Positions 1-12,169 of a stretch of DNA of 64,000 bases are shown piece after piece. Where the stretch lies: the NCBI GenBank assembly GCA_013397795.1, contig VZTJ01006079.1, forward strand, positions 248,001 through 312,000. The letters are read 5' to 3'. Every line of letters starts with the position of its first letter. The first letter of the stretch is position 1. Position numbers and translations under genes: made by a program. The notes under the pieces are model-generated. The model had not been told where the DNA came from, did not search any database, and saw only the letters and a program-made list of their open reading frames with translations. This DNA comes from Orthonyx spaldingii. Lineage: Eukaryota > Chordata > Aves > Passeriformes > Orthonychidae.

Positions 1-429
1 GAAGTTAAAGTAAAATGATAGGTAGGTAGACATCTTTCTTCTGCTAACAGGTGACTTCTGTTACTGGTGTGTTTACTTGATTTTTAGGATTTGGGAGGTT
101 TGTTTTTAAATTAATGTCATCCCTTATTTCATCCACTTAATAAAACTTCAATTTTGTCCTGAGACTGCAAAGAGAGCAAGAAGCAATACAAAAACTCCTG
201 CCACTTCTGGAAAGGAGTCATAAAGACTGTTAGCTGCATTAGTAATTATATTTTACCATGCTTTGCAAGTTGTGAATTATAGGGATAGGTACCCTATGTG
301 TTCTTGGCTAGCACTGCTTCCTGGGGTGTCTAACTGGCGTTTGCATTATTCAGCATACTATAAGAAGTTTTCTTTACTCTTAATGCACAGTGCAGCCAGT
401 TTTACATAGCACAGAAAACTTTTTTCCCC
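1..429. other. AT-rich non-coding stretch
   Basis: No recognisable gene, RNA or repeat is visible. The last bases form a pyrimidine tract ending in CAG (about 421-433), which has the form of a plus-strand 3' splice site and is treated with the next feature. Confidence 0.5.
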
Positions 430-723
430 TCAGATAAGAACTAAAGACAGCAAGGCATCAGAAATTTCAGGGTGTTGTTGGGCTAACATCCACAAGCCAC
501 GCCCAAATGAGGTAACAAAATTGCCTTTCCTTCTAGCATCATCTTGTTCTGAAGTTTCTGTTAAAAGATGAAGAACCATAGTGTAAAGGGCTGGACCGTG
601 GGGGAGATCAGAGTAACTGGTCATTACTACTTGAAAGTCAAAATGACCATGCCCTAAAGGCTTACTGGTCTCAGAATCTTGTATCAGTACTATCAAATAT
701 GCAAATGAATATTCAAAAAGTAT
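430..723 (-). other. unidentified exon-like open segment (possible exon or pseudogene fragment)
   Basis: The minus strand is open for about 97 codons between an in-frame TAG at 724-726 and a TGA at 430-432. There is no ATG at its start, so it would have to be an internal or terminal exon, or a fragment. The translation has balanced, protein-like composition, including FGRGLWMLAQQHPE followed by a leucine-rich helix-like end, and is not low complexity. I do not recognise the family. A weak TAG or AAG acceptor lies near 683-702 in minus-strand sense, and no consensus donor is seen before the stop, so a terminal exon or a retrocopy scrap is more plausible than an internal exon. On the plus strand the same DNA carries a good acceptor (TTTTTTCCCCTCAG ending at 433) and a GAG|GTAACA donor at 511/512, which would define a 78-bp in-frame exon. 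Both readings cannot be equally meaningful, and either may be chance. Confidence 0.2.
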
Positions 724-3700
724 CTACCTTTTGTGAGGGGCATATCAATTTGACCTCTGATTTGGGGTTGGGAAATAATAAGTCTTTCAGGTAACATTCA
801 AGCTAAACCAACTAGAAGCCACTTTAACTCGGGCAAAGATGTGTGTAGAGTTCCTGCCTACCTCAGAGTACGATTGGTCTGAGGTAATAGGACTTTCCCT
901 CATTTTGCTGAGAGCTCTATGGAGCCTTTTCAGCCAACCCTGAACATTCCTTCAAGTTCCACCAGCAGAAACACGCTTTTGTCTGCTTAGATGTGGGGTG
1001 CGTGCTGGGAGAAATAGAAATATAAAATGAAATAAAAAAATCCTTCTGTTTTCCGTTTTTTAATGACTAACCACTAAAACATGGCGTGGAAAATCTGGAC
1101 ATCATGAGTGAGAGCCCTGTCCCTGATCCTTTCTATATTAATACTTCTTGTGCCAGAGCATGCCTTCAGGACATGCAGTTCAGCCTCCAGGACAATAATT
1201 TACAGCTGTGAAAGACACTTGTACCTGAAGTCAAAACACTCATGGCAATTCCTGAGGAGCCATAAATAAGTTCAAGGGGCATCTACAGAGCAATAACAGT
1301 GTGTTTAGGCTCCAGGAAATATTGATATCTGCAGACTCTTTCCAAGTCCCACGAGACAGTACTCAGACCCTCAATCCACTCCACAGAGCTATCACAGTAG
1401 CATTAAGCACTGTTGCTGTGAAGGCATTTAGCCATAAAATCAATGTTTTCTACTACCAGAAAAAAATCCTCCCCATCTTTCGCTTGTGCAGTTGCTCTTT
1501 CTCCTGCTGATTTGCAAGCAGGTAACAGGCATGTTGAAGCAAGTACTAGCAAACCTTGACCCAATCTTCAGCTTGTTATACAGAGGCACTAAGGCAGAAG
1601 AACTAGGGAGCTATTTTTCAGCCCATGAAGGACAAACACATGAATTTTCTCTTTCTCTCTCTTACACATCAGAAAAAAAATGGGATATCAACAAGTTTGA
1701 TGCATTTCTTTTGTGATTTAGTAAATCTCCAGGTTGTTCCTGAGGCAATACAGTGATGTACTACTTTTCCTTCAGGGGAAAGGGAAACTCACAGCATAGC
1801 CCCTGCTTAAATGACATTTTAGAAACACTTCTTTTCTGTTGGCATACCTCCTAGCAGAAGATACCAGCTTCCTATTTCAAGAGAAATACCCTAATGAATT
1901 CAGTCCAAGAAACACATTTTAAACTGTGTAAGTCAAGGAGAAATAAAGAGGGAAAAACACATAGCTTGATCAGTAAGTTTATGTTCTAGTACAACCACAA
2001 ACTACATCTTCTTTCAGTGCTGCTGGCACCATCAGTACAGCTGGCACTAGATAGGTTGCTGAATCTGCTAGTAAAGCTGTGTCAGTCCTGCTAATGTATA
2101 TATTACTCCAGAATTTATTGTCCTAATGAACTACAGCAAAATACAATCCAGAAATTATGAGGGCAGAGGACAACATTTGAAGAGCAAATATTGAATGATA
2201 TTGAGACAGATATATTGTTGTGTATATTGGAAAGAAAAAAAATACACTGATTTTTCTCACAATTATCATCCAGTTGCAAAGAAAACAATAAAGATAGAAG
2301 AAGCTTGTATATTGTTGGTTTGTTTTTCCTTAGAAGACAAGAGAAAAATAACTGCATATTGGGGTTTTCAGTAGAACTCCAGTGAATGGCTGGCAGAGAC
2401 AAAAGTTAACAAGAAAGTTGACTCTGTTACCTTCATTATCAGGTCTCCCTCACCCTGTGTTGTTAAATGTTTTGCCTTTGAGTCCTAATATGTCACCGGG
2501 CAACATTCTTTCTCCTGCTGTTAGCAAATACAACTTTCCTGTAACCTTCCTCCAAACTGGCTGTCTGATTACAGCTCTATATGGATATTTTTCTAAGCAG
2601 AAAATTCCTGCATGTTAACACACCATGTCATAGAGTTGAGACAAAGTGCCCAGGAGAAGTTAGCAAGATGAATTTTATTTGTTGAAGCTAAGTTGTTCAT
2701 GCTCCAATATACTGACAAGTCTCCATAACAGACCATAGAAAATACTATTTTCAGATAACACCCAGTATATTTTGCCAAGAAATGACATTTGAAACATATC
2801 ATCCAGCTGCCCCATATCCAATGTTTCTCTCATTCTATTAATTTGCAGTGTTATTTCCTTCATCAGAGCAATTATAAATTACACTTAGCAGCAAAGTGCC
2901 CCATATTTCTATTCGACACGACCTATTGATATACCACTCAATGTTTAACCTTTACTCACCCAGACAGTTTTTCCACCTAGAGCTCTTGAGCTCATATCCT
3001 AGCAGACAGCCTTGCCCTACAAAAGCATTTACAAAGGATTTCAGAAACTGCAATATTTCCAAAAGATGGAATAAGAAAATCTAATAGCTGAAATAAGTTT
3101 TATGTTGTGACATACAAGTTTTTAGCAATCAACAGGATCATGACACTGAGAAAAATTTGTAAGAAGCTTAGCTTTCAGGCATTTTTAAATACTGTGTATT
3201 TTATTGGCAAATCTCAGTGCAAATTAGAATACAGTTTTTTTTAAATCACTGTGAAAAAACTTCAAGTGATACAAGAGAGGGTAGGGTCTTGGCCTACCTA
3301 TCAACCTGTGTCTTGAGTACAGTGAATTTTATCATTCTCAATTTCATTTTAATGCCAAAGTAGAACTTTAATTACCCAAATAAAAAGGTGAAAGAGAGAA
3401 GAAAGGACAAGAATGTGAGTGGCAAATAAAATAATTGGGATAAAAAAGGTATGGCTTAATTAGTGATTTAACTTTCATGAGTTAAAAAGTGCTGCTTAAA
3501 CACTTATACACAAAGCCCAATTTATGTCTCACTGAGGTCTACAGGAGAAAAATCCTCTTCAGCTTTAAAGGTCTTTGGATCAGCCCCATAAATGTTAATT
3601 TTTCTTTATATAAGTCTGTGAACTAAGGTTTTCCTTCCTTTCAGGGGAAAGCTGATTCACTAACGGTGTCTGGCAGCTTTGAGATAGTGTGGGTTTTTGC

Positions 3701-4350
3701 ATGCGCCTGCTTGCCCCAGGCCAGTTCTATGTTTATACGCCTTCTCCTGAAATGTCTCAGTCTCATAGGAATTAGCAAAAGGATGCACAGCATGCCTCCA
3801 CCCTCAATTATTAAAAGGTTCTCTTTCTAAATGGCATTTATCTTCCTTTAGAACAGTCTTTCTTCTGGCCAAGCACGTGTAGTGCTTTATAGGTGACAAA
3901 GTCTAGTCAGTAGTGTGGGTACTCAGGAGGTAGCACAGCATCAGCAATCTAAATATCTGTGTGAGAAAGTCTCTGTAGTATCTCCAGTCCAAACTATTTC
4001 CTAAAGACATAACACAGAAATTATCTTATTCAGAAGAAATTTGATCTTTTCATGTCATGCTTGAACTAAAAGCCTGAAAGAATAAAATTTAGTAATCAAA
4101 TTATCTCTCAATAAACATGGGTTGTCATTACATTGTCTTCCTTCTCTTACAATCCTTACTTCTCTAGAGGGTGATAGGACTTTCCCAAGAGAGAAAAACC
4201 AGAAAAGAACACAAATTTGTTTAAAATATGATTCACAGATATCCAAGCAGCTCTGGGATTATTATTTTTCAATTTATTTAAATTTCTCCCCCTTTCCTGC
4301 AGAAATATAAACACAAAACATAGAAGAGTGTCCCTATTTGAAGGTGCATC
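724..4350. other. AT-rich non-coding stretch, no element recognised
   Basis: Sequence appears unique, with many A/T runs and short open frames in all phases that lack consistent coding features. No CR1 tail, LTR or RNA-gene signature was seen. Short open frames near 1301-1716 and 2382-2618 have no recognisable motifs. Confidence 0.5.
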
Positions 4351-4408
4351 TATAGACACACACATACACAGAGATAGACAGACAGATCAATCGATCGATA
4401 GAGAGATC
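4351..4408. repeat. degenerate microsatellite (CA / GATA / GACA mix)
   Basis: A run of short imperfect units: an ACACACAC stretch, then AGATAGACAGACAGAT, then the self-complementary ATCGATCGAT and GAGAGATCTC. It reads as an aged compound microsatellite. Confidence 0.7.
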
Positions 4409-7289
4409 TCGGATGTTTTCTTTTACACCTCTACTTACCCAATTCTTCTAATTCTTCCCATAAGCTTCACTCTAATTTTCTTCTGTCCTTGTGCTCCTGC
4501 ACAGGATTCACTCCTCAGGTGTAAGAGAAATTAAGCAAGTTTTAAGCCTCAGCTCATCCTTCTCTTTGCTAAAGTTTACATCATAAAATCCTCATGGAGT
4601 ATTTAAACAGCCTCAGACAGTCACAGTTCAATTTTCAACTGAAAGAAATAAATACTTTTTCCCAGATCTCGTTTTCTACAGAAGTGTTTAATAACCTAAC
4701 TTGTGCTCTAATCTGAAAAAAAGTGGAAAAACAAAAGTAAAGAAACCTTGCTTTTTTCTCAAATTCTTTAATTAATCACCTCTAGATCTACCCAGCTGCT
4801 CGTTCTTCTTCATCTGTTCTCCAGAAAAACAAACTTTCCCTAGAATCATTTTTTTTCTTAACAAAAGCATAGTGACTTAAAGTCCAATTTTCCTTTTGAC
4901 TACTCCAGCAAAGACCTAAAATCCTGGCTAGGTTGACAACTGCAGGGGAGTCACTTTTGCAAATGCCTGTACACCTGTTACAAAGAGTGGTTTATCTTTA
5001 CAGTTTAACTTAACTTGCTTGCCACTCTTCAGAACAACCTCTTTCATAACTGTAGGTAGTCTTCAGGCAATAGTCATTCAAATAAAGCATGTCAGCAGGC
5101 AAGCTTTGCTTTTGATTTTGTATTTTACTGTAATTATATCACATTCATCTATTCGCATAGTTTAATACTTGATGACAGCTGCTTAAAGGTCTGCATTTCC
5201 ATTTCCACAAAAATTTTTAACTTTCATTGTCAGCTAGAATACGGAGATTAAAATGTTCAAAACCACATATCATCAAGCTTCTAAAAATTAAAATCTTCAA
5301 TACATTTATTTTAGATACATACACTGATTTTTTAATGTTATATCTTAGTAAGCAAGATCTCATCTCTGACCTTGTTGTATTTTTCTGTCTCAAAGTACCA
5401 ATAGTAACACAAACAAGTAGTGCTCATCACTTTGAATATTTGGACTAGTTGCCACATGTAGACTTAAGAAGAAAAATATTCCCTCAACATCATAGTTCCT
5501 TGACCCTAACTAATACCTTTAAAATTTAAAAGAAATCTATCATGGCAAGTTTACAATCTCATTCTCTGCACCTCAACACAGCTGTCTGGGTATGCTTCCT
5601 GTACCAGTCTGCCTCTCCAGTGTGGTGAGCTACTGACCAGAGCGACTCCCTCTCAGATGAACAGATTTCCTTCTGTGTATGTCAAAAATACTCTGAGCCT
5701 CCTGAGTCCCTTTCTAGCATAATTGATTGAACTCAGGCAGAATTAGAATTACTTCAAAATGCAATGTATCTTATACCTTTTTAAACCACATGAAAACAAG
5801 ACACAGAAGGACTTGTAATCAGATTCAGGGGAAAGTGGTGAAGTTAAACTCGTGATTCACCCATCCGAATTTCTCAACATGGATAATAAATGAGGCATTT
5901 CTGGAGCAACTGAATAATTTGTACATTTTCACAGTAGATCAGACTCATATAGCAGAAGCTGGTTTTGTAATTGTGACACATTGAGGGAAATTCAGTGACT
6001 CAGTGTTCAGTGATTTTCATTTCCACTTTGATAGCATCCTGTTGGAATACAGACAGGCGAATTTTATAAAATAAGCCATGTAGAAACACTTGCTACCTAA
6101 AGGATTTTATTTTCTCACACTATCAGTGATTCTTTACTTACATATCCTGTGCAAACCTGAGTCTCAAAAAAAAACTACACAGGAATTTTTATTAGTTTTA
6201 AAATCTCAGATTAACTCTGTACACAAAGTCATTTTGATCACTGATATAGCCTTATGCCAGCAAAGCAGAGAATGAAAAAATTTAACACTATCATTTTGTT
6301 TAACACCATCAGGAGAAGAACACCATAACCTTTAAATTAGAATAATAAATATCAATATTAATATATATAGACTGTTAACCCAAGGAAGGATAATGCAAAT
6401 ACATTGATAATATAATAAAAGAGGTTAATTGCTTTGCTCCCCTCTGTGCAGAAAAACCAAAGGAGGATGTGACTGCACAAATTACTTATACCTTAAATTG
6501 GAATATAATTTCCTTTATATGTTTCAAGACTAAAAAAAAAAAAAAAGTGTGACTTAAAAATAAACTAACAGAAGACAAACACTTTTTTCCCTGAGTAGAT
6601 GTTTAGAAGGACATTGTTGAATAATTAAGTCAGTAGAAGGATTTACATTGACATGAGCCATGGAGAAGATCCTGCATATTTAAGAGGAACCAAAACAGCA
6701 AGAGTTCATAACATGGCTGACTGACAAAAATCTCTTTATGTCTGTGCAGAGGTAAGTTCAAACATAATGCCTTTAGGAAGAGAGTTCTCCACTGCGTGAC
6801 CTGTTTCACAGAATGGCATCAGAAAATAGTTAATTAATTCTGAAGGGTAGGTATCAACTTACCTTAGAAAATAGATATGAGCGTTTGAAAGATAGCATAG
6901 TATAGTCAGGTTGATTTTCTTCTTTTATCTGTTTTTCATTTTTTTTAAATCTTAACGTTTCACCATAGCAATTGTTCTTCACCAGCTTCAAATCCGAGGT
7001 GTAGACAATTAGCCATTGCATATACTTTTATCTTCCTCTCTTGCCTGAGACAGAACTAGCTGTTGTGAGGGTGCTCCTCAGGTCCTCCTCTGACATACTA
7101 GGCTGCATAATAACATGAGGTCAAATAGAAACCTACACATACCACTGCATGTTAATGATGCACCTGAAACTATTTGAGAGGATATTTGCCCAAAATGTGG
7201 CAACTGAGGGGGCTGAAAATCAGCAACCATATTAAGCAGTCAGGGAAAAACCACAAAGATATTTTTCAGTAAAATAGTCAGCCTAAAGA
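4409..7289. other. AT-rich non-coding stretch, no element recognised
   Basis: No gene or repeat family is recognised. It contains a 15-base A run at 6532-6546, which has no recognisable retroelement upstream and is best read as a simple repeat. Confidence 0.5.
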
Positions 7290-7786
7290 GAGGTCTAGGA
7301 GAAGCACAAGGGTTGCAGTGGCAGAAGGGATGGTGCTGAGCAGATGCTCTCAGAGCCCGGTTTGATGCCACACACATCACAAGGTGGTGTCCTGGCTTCT
7401 GCCCTCCCAGGGGTGCCCTGAGCAGCCTCTCCTACTCTCTGCCTGGTCCAGGTGCTGGGGGATGAAAAAGGACCCGTGCCAGGATGGTGGCTGGGAGCTC
7501 TCATGGCAGCTCCACCCCAGGAGGGTTGGCAGCCAGGGATCTCAGGAGGGGTGAGCCCCCATCACCTGGGGGCTTATCCAGAGGAACTGCAGAGGATTGC
7601 AGGGATTAGTAACAGAGGGGTGCTCAGAGATCAAGGATGTTTATCAATCAGCATTTTCTGAAGGGGTCATGACGTATGGTTTATGAGTTGCATCACCGAC
7701 ACTGATCTCTGTATCTCATTGATTGCCAGTTAATTATATGTCATTAATAAATCAATAAACCACTTCAGTCCCGATTCAGCCTAACA
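7290..7786 (+). other. GC-rich block; possible decayed LTR or exon, unclassified
   Basis: The stretch from about 7290 to 7640 is clearly richer in G and C than its surroundings, with CCCAGGGGTGCCC, CCACCCCAGGAGGG and similar strings and few CpG. It runs into AT-rich sequence with two overlapping poly(A)-signal-like AATAAA hexamers at 7746-7751 and 7754-7759, then CCGATTCAGCCTAACA ending at 7786. That order (GC-rich body, AATAAA, ACA end) would suit a plus-strand LTR, but no TATA box, matching TG start or target duplication was found. An open frame at 7452-7661 has no recognisable motif. An old exon or a conserved non-coding element remain alternatives. Confidence 0.3.
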
Positions 7787-9438
7787 GCATGAAATTACAA
7801 TCTTTCCCCTGTGAAAGCTCATGATTTAGGGGCAAGAAATGGATTCCCTAATGTTTTATAACATTACATTTTAAGGTGCACTATAGATATTTATTCCAGA
7901 AGAACTGAGTCTTTATAGCCAACAAAGTTTTGCTCAGTTTTTACCACTGCAATTCAGAACATGATGCCATATGCCTGTGGATTTGAAGCTTCTAATTAAT
8001 GTTAGCTTTAGTATTTTGGAAAGGGGCTCAACTAACTCTATAATGAGAGTATCAGAGTTAAAGCAACAGGTATGACAGTACAGAGATTTCTCTTGCTGGT
8101 TTTTTTGGTTTTTTTTTAATTCACTTTTGGTCAGATCCTTTGCCAATTTTTTCCTCACTTTTTCTTTTGCTGCATCTATCTAATTTTGGAAATAGAAAGT
8201 GAAGTATGCTTTTAAGCAGATTGTGTTTGCCCTTTACAGAATTTTTTCCTTCATTTCCGTGAACTCTCCAGATTACATAGCTCTTGATCTTTTGCAGTCA
8301 CTTGAACAGCAGGTGGGAAAACCGGCTAATCTTAGAGACATGTTTTAGAGACTGCACAAAGGTAAAGATGCTGTTTAGACATACCTTTTTATATCATTAA
8401 AAAAATGCTATATACAAGGTCTTAATAAAAAATGCTGTCATAAAAAGCCTCACATGCATATACATACAAAGGGAGGGGTTTAGTTTAAAAATGCAACAGG
8501 AAAAATATTTTATTGAAAGGACAAAAGTTTATGAATTAAATCTTATGTATTCTCAAGATTTCTGCAAGAAAATTACTGCCTCACTTGATACAAAACAAAC
8601 TATATAATGAAATCTGTTAGGAGACATCACCAAGTGGTTCTATTCTGCTGCATAAGAATCTTTTAATGTTTTTTGCATTAAAACATTTGAATCATATTGA
8701 AGTTAAACCTAGGGGCTGTTATGAAATAATTTTTCTGGGAAAGTAAGTGGGTCTGATTGCAGATATTTATTTTTTGTATATTTTAAAAAATCCATTTTAC
8801 AAATAACTTGATTTCAGTCCTATAGTTTTTTTCTTTCATGAAGGAATGCTGTGAATATTCTATATATTGTGAGTCTGGATAGTTTCTGAAGCATGCAAAA
8901 TGCAGGCATCATAAAAGGTGATTGAGAGCAATTTGAAAAAATAATTGGCTTGAACCAGGCTGAAAGATCCCTCAGGGAGAGCCACGTCCCTTGCCTTAGG
9001 GCTCATGTAAATCTGAGGGGGACATTGATTAAATGTCTCTCAAGAACAGGATTGAAAGTTTTCTTCACATGTCTGTATTCCATGTAGGATCACACAGGTA
9101 CAGGCAAACATCAGCATGGTGACACCCAGAGCTGTTTTGTTCCGGATAAATGCACACTAGCTCCTTTAATAAAGCCACATGTCTTCCACATAAAAGCCAA
9201 CTGGAACATCCTTTTTCATGCGCAAAGGGTACCAAACATGAGGGATGATCTCTTGGTATGTCAGATTAAACATGCACCTCTCCATGCACATGTAGACTTA
9301 CCCCTTGGTTTAAAATAAGTAAATCAATTAATAAATAAATTTAAAAGTTATTCTGATACATCATTGTGTTGGGTTGTGGTTTTGGGGCTTGGTTTGGATT
9401 TAGTGGTTTTTTTATTTTATTTTAATGCTTCCTAGATT
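7787..9438. other. AT-rich non-coding stretch, no element recognised
   Basis: No gene-like or repeat-like structure is supported. The last 80 bases (about 9366-9425) are G/T-rich, with repeated GGTTTTGGGG and TTTTATTTTATTTTA strings, leading into the poly(A) run. Confidence 0.5.
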
Positions 9439-9518
9439 AAAAAAAAAAAAAAAAANNNNNNNNNNNNNNNNNNNNNNNNNNNNNNNNNNNNNNNNNNNNN
9501 NNAAAAAAAAAAAAAAAA
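9439..9518. other. assembly gap (47 N) inside a poly(A) homopolymer
   Basis: There are 17 A at 9439-9455, then 47 N at 9456-9502, then 16 A at 9503-9518. The sequence is undetermined, and both edges are the same homopolymer, so the gap was probably caused by a long A run that could not be read through. The true length between the flanks is unknown. Confidence 0.97.
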
Positions 9519-11905
9519 GTTGATTCTTAGTCCTCAGCCTGTCAAAACATAGTGCAAGAAATTCTTACAACTTGTTAACTCTAATGCAAGGTTCACCTGA
9601 AGTAAATTGTAAATAAGTAGGGATATTCTTCAGCAATTCTGTTACAGTCCTTTCTACGCTAGTGCTGTAGAATTAATGATATAAGGAGAATACAGATTTC
9701 CTGCAACTAAACTAAAATTAGATGTACTGAATACATAACCAGCGGGCATCAGTAGCCTACACGATGAATCTGAATAGAAACAAAGTTTCAGGCTACAGCT
9801 CTGCCTGGGAAATCAGATACAAAATGTAACAGTTAGAGTTTCTTAAGAAATCTTATGTCAATACTAGTGTACAAATACAGGGAATCTGAAATATTCAGTT
9901 AAATTCTGATTATTGACCAGGAACATGAATGTGACAATTGACCCTGAAGTTGAAAGTTTCTTGCCATAAGCTGAATTTGCTCAAGTATCCCATTTTAGTC
10001 CCATGCCAATATACCACTTCTGTTATAGTCTGAAAGAAGAATTATAAAGGAAGCAAATAATCAAAAGCTGACAGCAAAACTGAGAAAAACAAATAAGACA
10101 TTTAACAAATTACCCACACATTTTCAAATTCTTACAGACATAAAATCTTAAATTCAATCTTATTTTACTGTACTTTCATGCAATTATGCTATAAAATACT
10201 GCCTCCGCTACTGCTACATCATATTGTGATTTTAAAAGATGAAGCCCTGGTTTGATTGTGTTTCAAGAACTGAATATGCAGAAAAATGCTTGGCTAAAGA
10301 AAGACAAAAGTGCTGTTATATAAACATTAAACTATTTTTTGCTTACTTCCCTGCTGTAGCACTGGTATCAGAGATACTGTTTATTTCCCATCCACTTGAA
10401 ACTTGTTAACCTGTAGTCTTTCTTTTGAAGTAGGATACTTTTTATTTGTGGATACCATTAAAACACTGAAGTGTAAATAAGTGGCTTCTGTCATAGAGAG
10501 CATTTTGAAACTTTGTTCTGAGATATTTTCATGGAAATTATAAATCCCTTTGCTCCCTAGACTGTGAGAATATGTACCTTCAGAACCAGAACATGTCAAA
10601 TGCCTGTGAAGGGCTGGGACTCATTTCAGAAATCTGGTAAGGGATTCTGGCTTTTCAAACTGGTTTCCTCCAGCTGAACAGTTTTTGCTGTTCAGAAAAT
10701 TGAAAACAATCCTTTGCAAAGTTTGAAAAATTACTGGTTTTGAAAAAACACCTTACTCTGAGAGATTTTTGAGACTTGCAATAAATAATGATCATAATTT
10801 ATTTTAAGCACTGCCATTTTCTTAGTATTTCAGTAAGAATGGGAAATTTATGAGAAGGCCAATTATATAAGTATGTGCATTTCAGTTGGCTGAATACTGT
10901 TAAAAAGCTGTCTCTTCTCTATATAACATTACAAAAACATACAGCTGGTTTAGGTTCTGGAAAGCCAAACAGCAAACAAAATTTTAAAGTTGAAAAAAGA
11001 AAAATTGAGACATGATGTAGACACTAGCATCCTTGAGTACCTGAAATTGATTTCTTCATTTTTTTGTTTGTTTTTTGTTATTAAGAAGATTGTCTGGAAA
11101 ATGAAGACAACTATAAGGAGCAATTTGATGACAGCTTTGAGGCCACTTGTATGTGCAGGTATGCCTGGCACATACATATGATACAGATGAAACACTCGGA
11201 GCTAAAAGTTGTTGTACATGCCCATATTCTGAATACATTGCTGAAAGTGTTAAGTGTCTGTCGGTTGACCAGACCTATAATAATCATCTGGCCTGCCTTT
11301 TTCTTTTTTTTTTTATACATATATATCAAACGGCCTGCTGATTCTCCTACAAGACCTCTTTCCTGTTGTTAAGGAGAGATGCTACTTGTCTCACACTACA
11401 GCGTGACTGTAACTGCATTGCAGCAGTAGTGAGAGCAACGGGCGCAAAGGTATGTACATTTCTCTACTTATTTGTTTAGCTATTTCTGCCAAAGTCACGT
11501 TTCTACCCCTTTGTTAAAGGTCAGGTTTCAATACAAGGGCTCTACTATCCTACTGTCCATCATAGTTAATAATAAAGCAGATAAACAAGTCAAAATGCCT
11601 GCAGTATAAATGTGCAAACATTGATTTCCATTTTCTTGTCCTAAACACACATCTTCTTGTGTTCCTTTGCTGTATTCTTTTATCGTACATCAATTCTTTC
11701 AGCCTCATGGCCAGCAACCCAGTAAAAAATACAAGGTTTTCAGTTAATCAGTTAGTTACTCTACATAATTTTAATGTCTCTATTTTAAAAAATATTTTTT
11801 CAAGTAAACTGTACACTAATATTTTCTATAATTTAGGCTGAAAATCTCCTTTAAAAGAAATTCTTTTAGACTGATTTTTCTTTACTAAATGTGTTTACCA
11901 TCATA
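9519..11905. other. AT-rich non-coding stretch, no element recognised
   Basis: No gene or repeat was recognised. Several overlapping open frames of 60-81 codons cluster at 10950-11372 on both strands, but they disagree in frame and show no domain. A T-rich run lies near 11300-11320. Confidence 0.5.
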
Positions 11906-12046
11906 AACTCTACACAGTCTAGAATGAAAGAATAACCAGATGGCAGATATCTACTTTTCTAGGTTATTTTACCATTAACTCTACACAGCCTAGAATGAAA
12001 GAATAACCAGATGGCAGATATCTACTTTTCTAGGTTATTTTACCAT
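11906..12046. repeat. 71-bp tandem duplication, near identical
   Basis: Unit 1 (11906-11976) starts AACTCTACACAGTCTAGAAT, and unit 2 (11977-12046) repeats it almost base for base. The one difference seen is AGTCTAG versus AGCCTAG. Each unit carries CAGATGGCAGATATC and ends in GGTTATTTTACCAT. Such high identity means the duplication is recent or is an assembly artefact. Confidence 0.93.
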
Positions 12047-12169
12047 GTTCCCTGTTGTAGTTGTCTAAATACTACTGTAAGGATTGTTCATAGCAGTGTT
12101 AATAGTCAAGCCCTTCTGGCCTTGCTTACTTAGGGTGTCAAACAAGAAAAAACACATATACTACTTACA

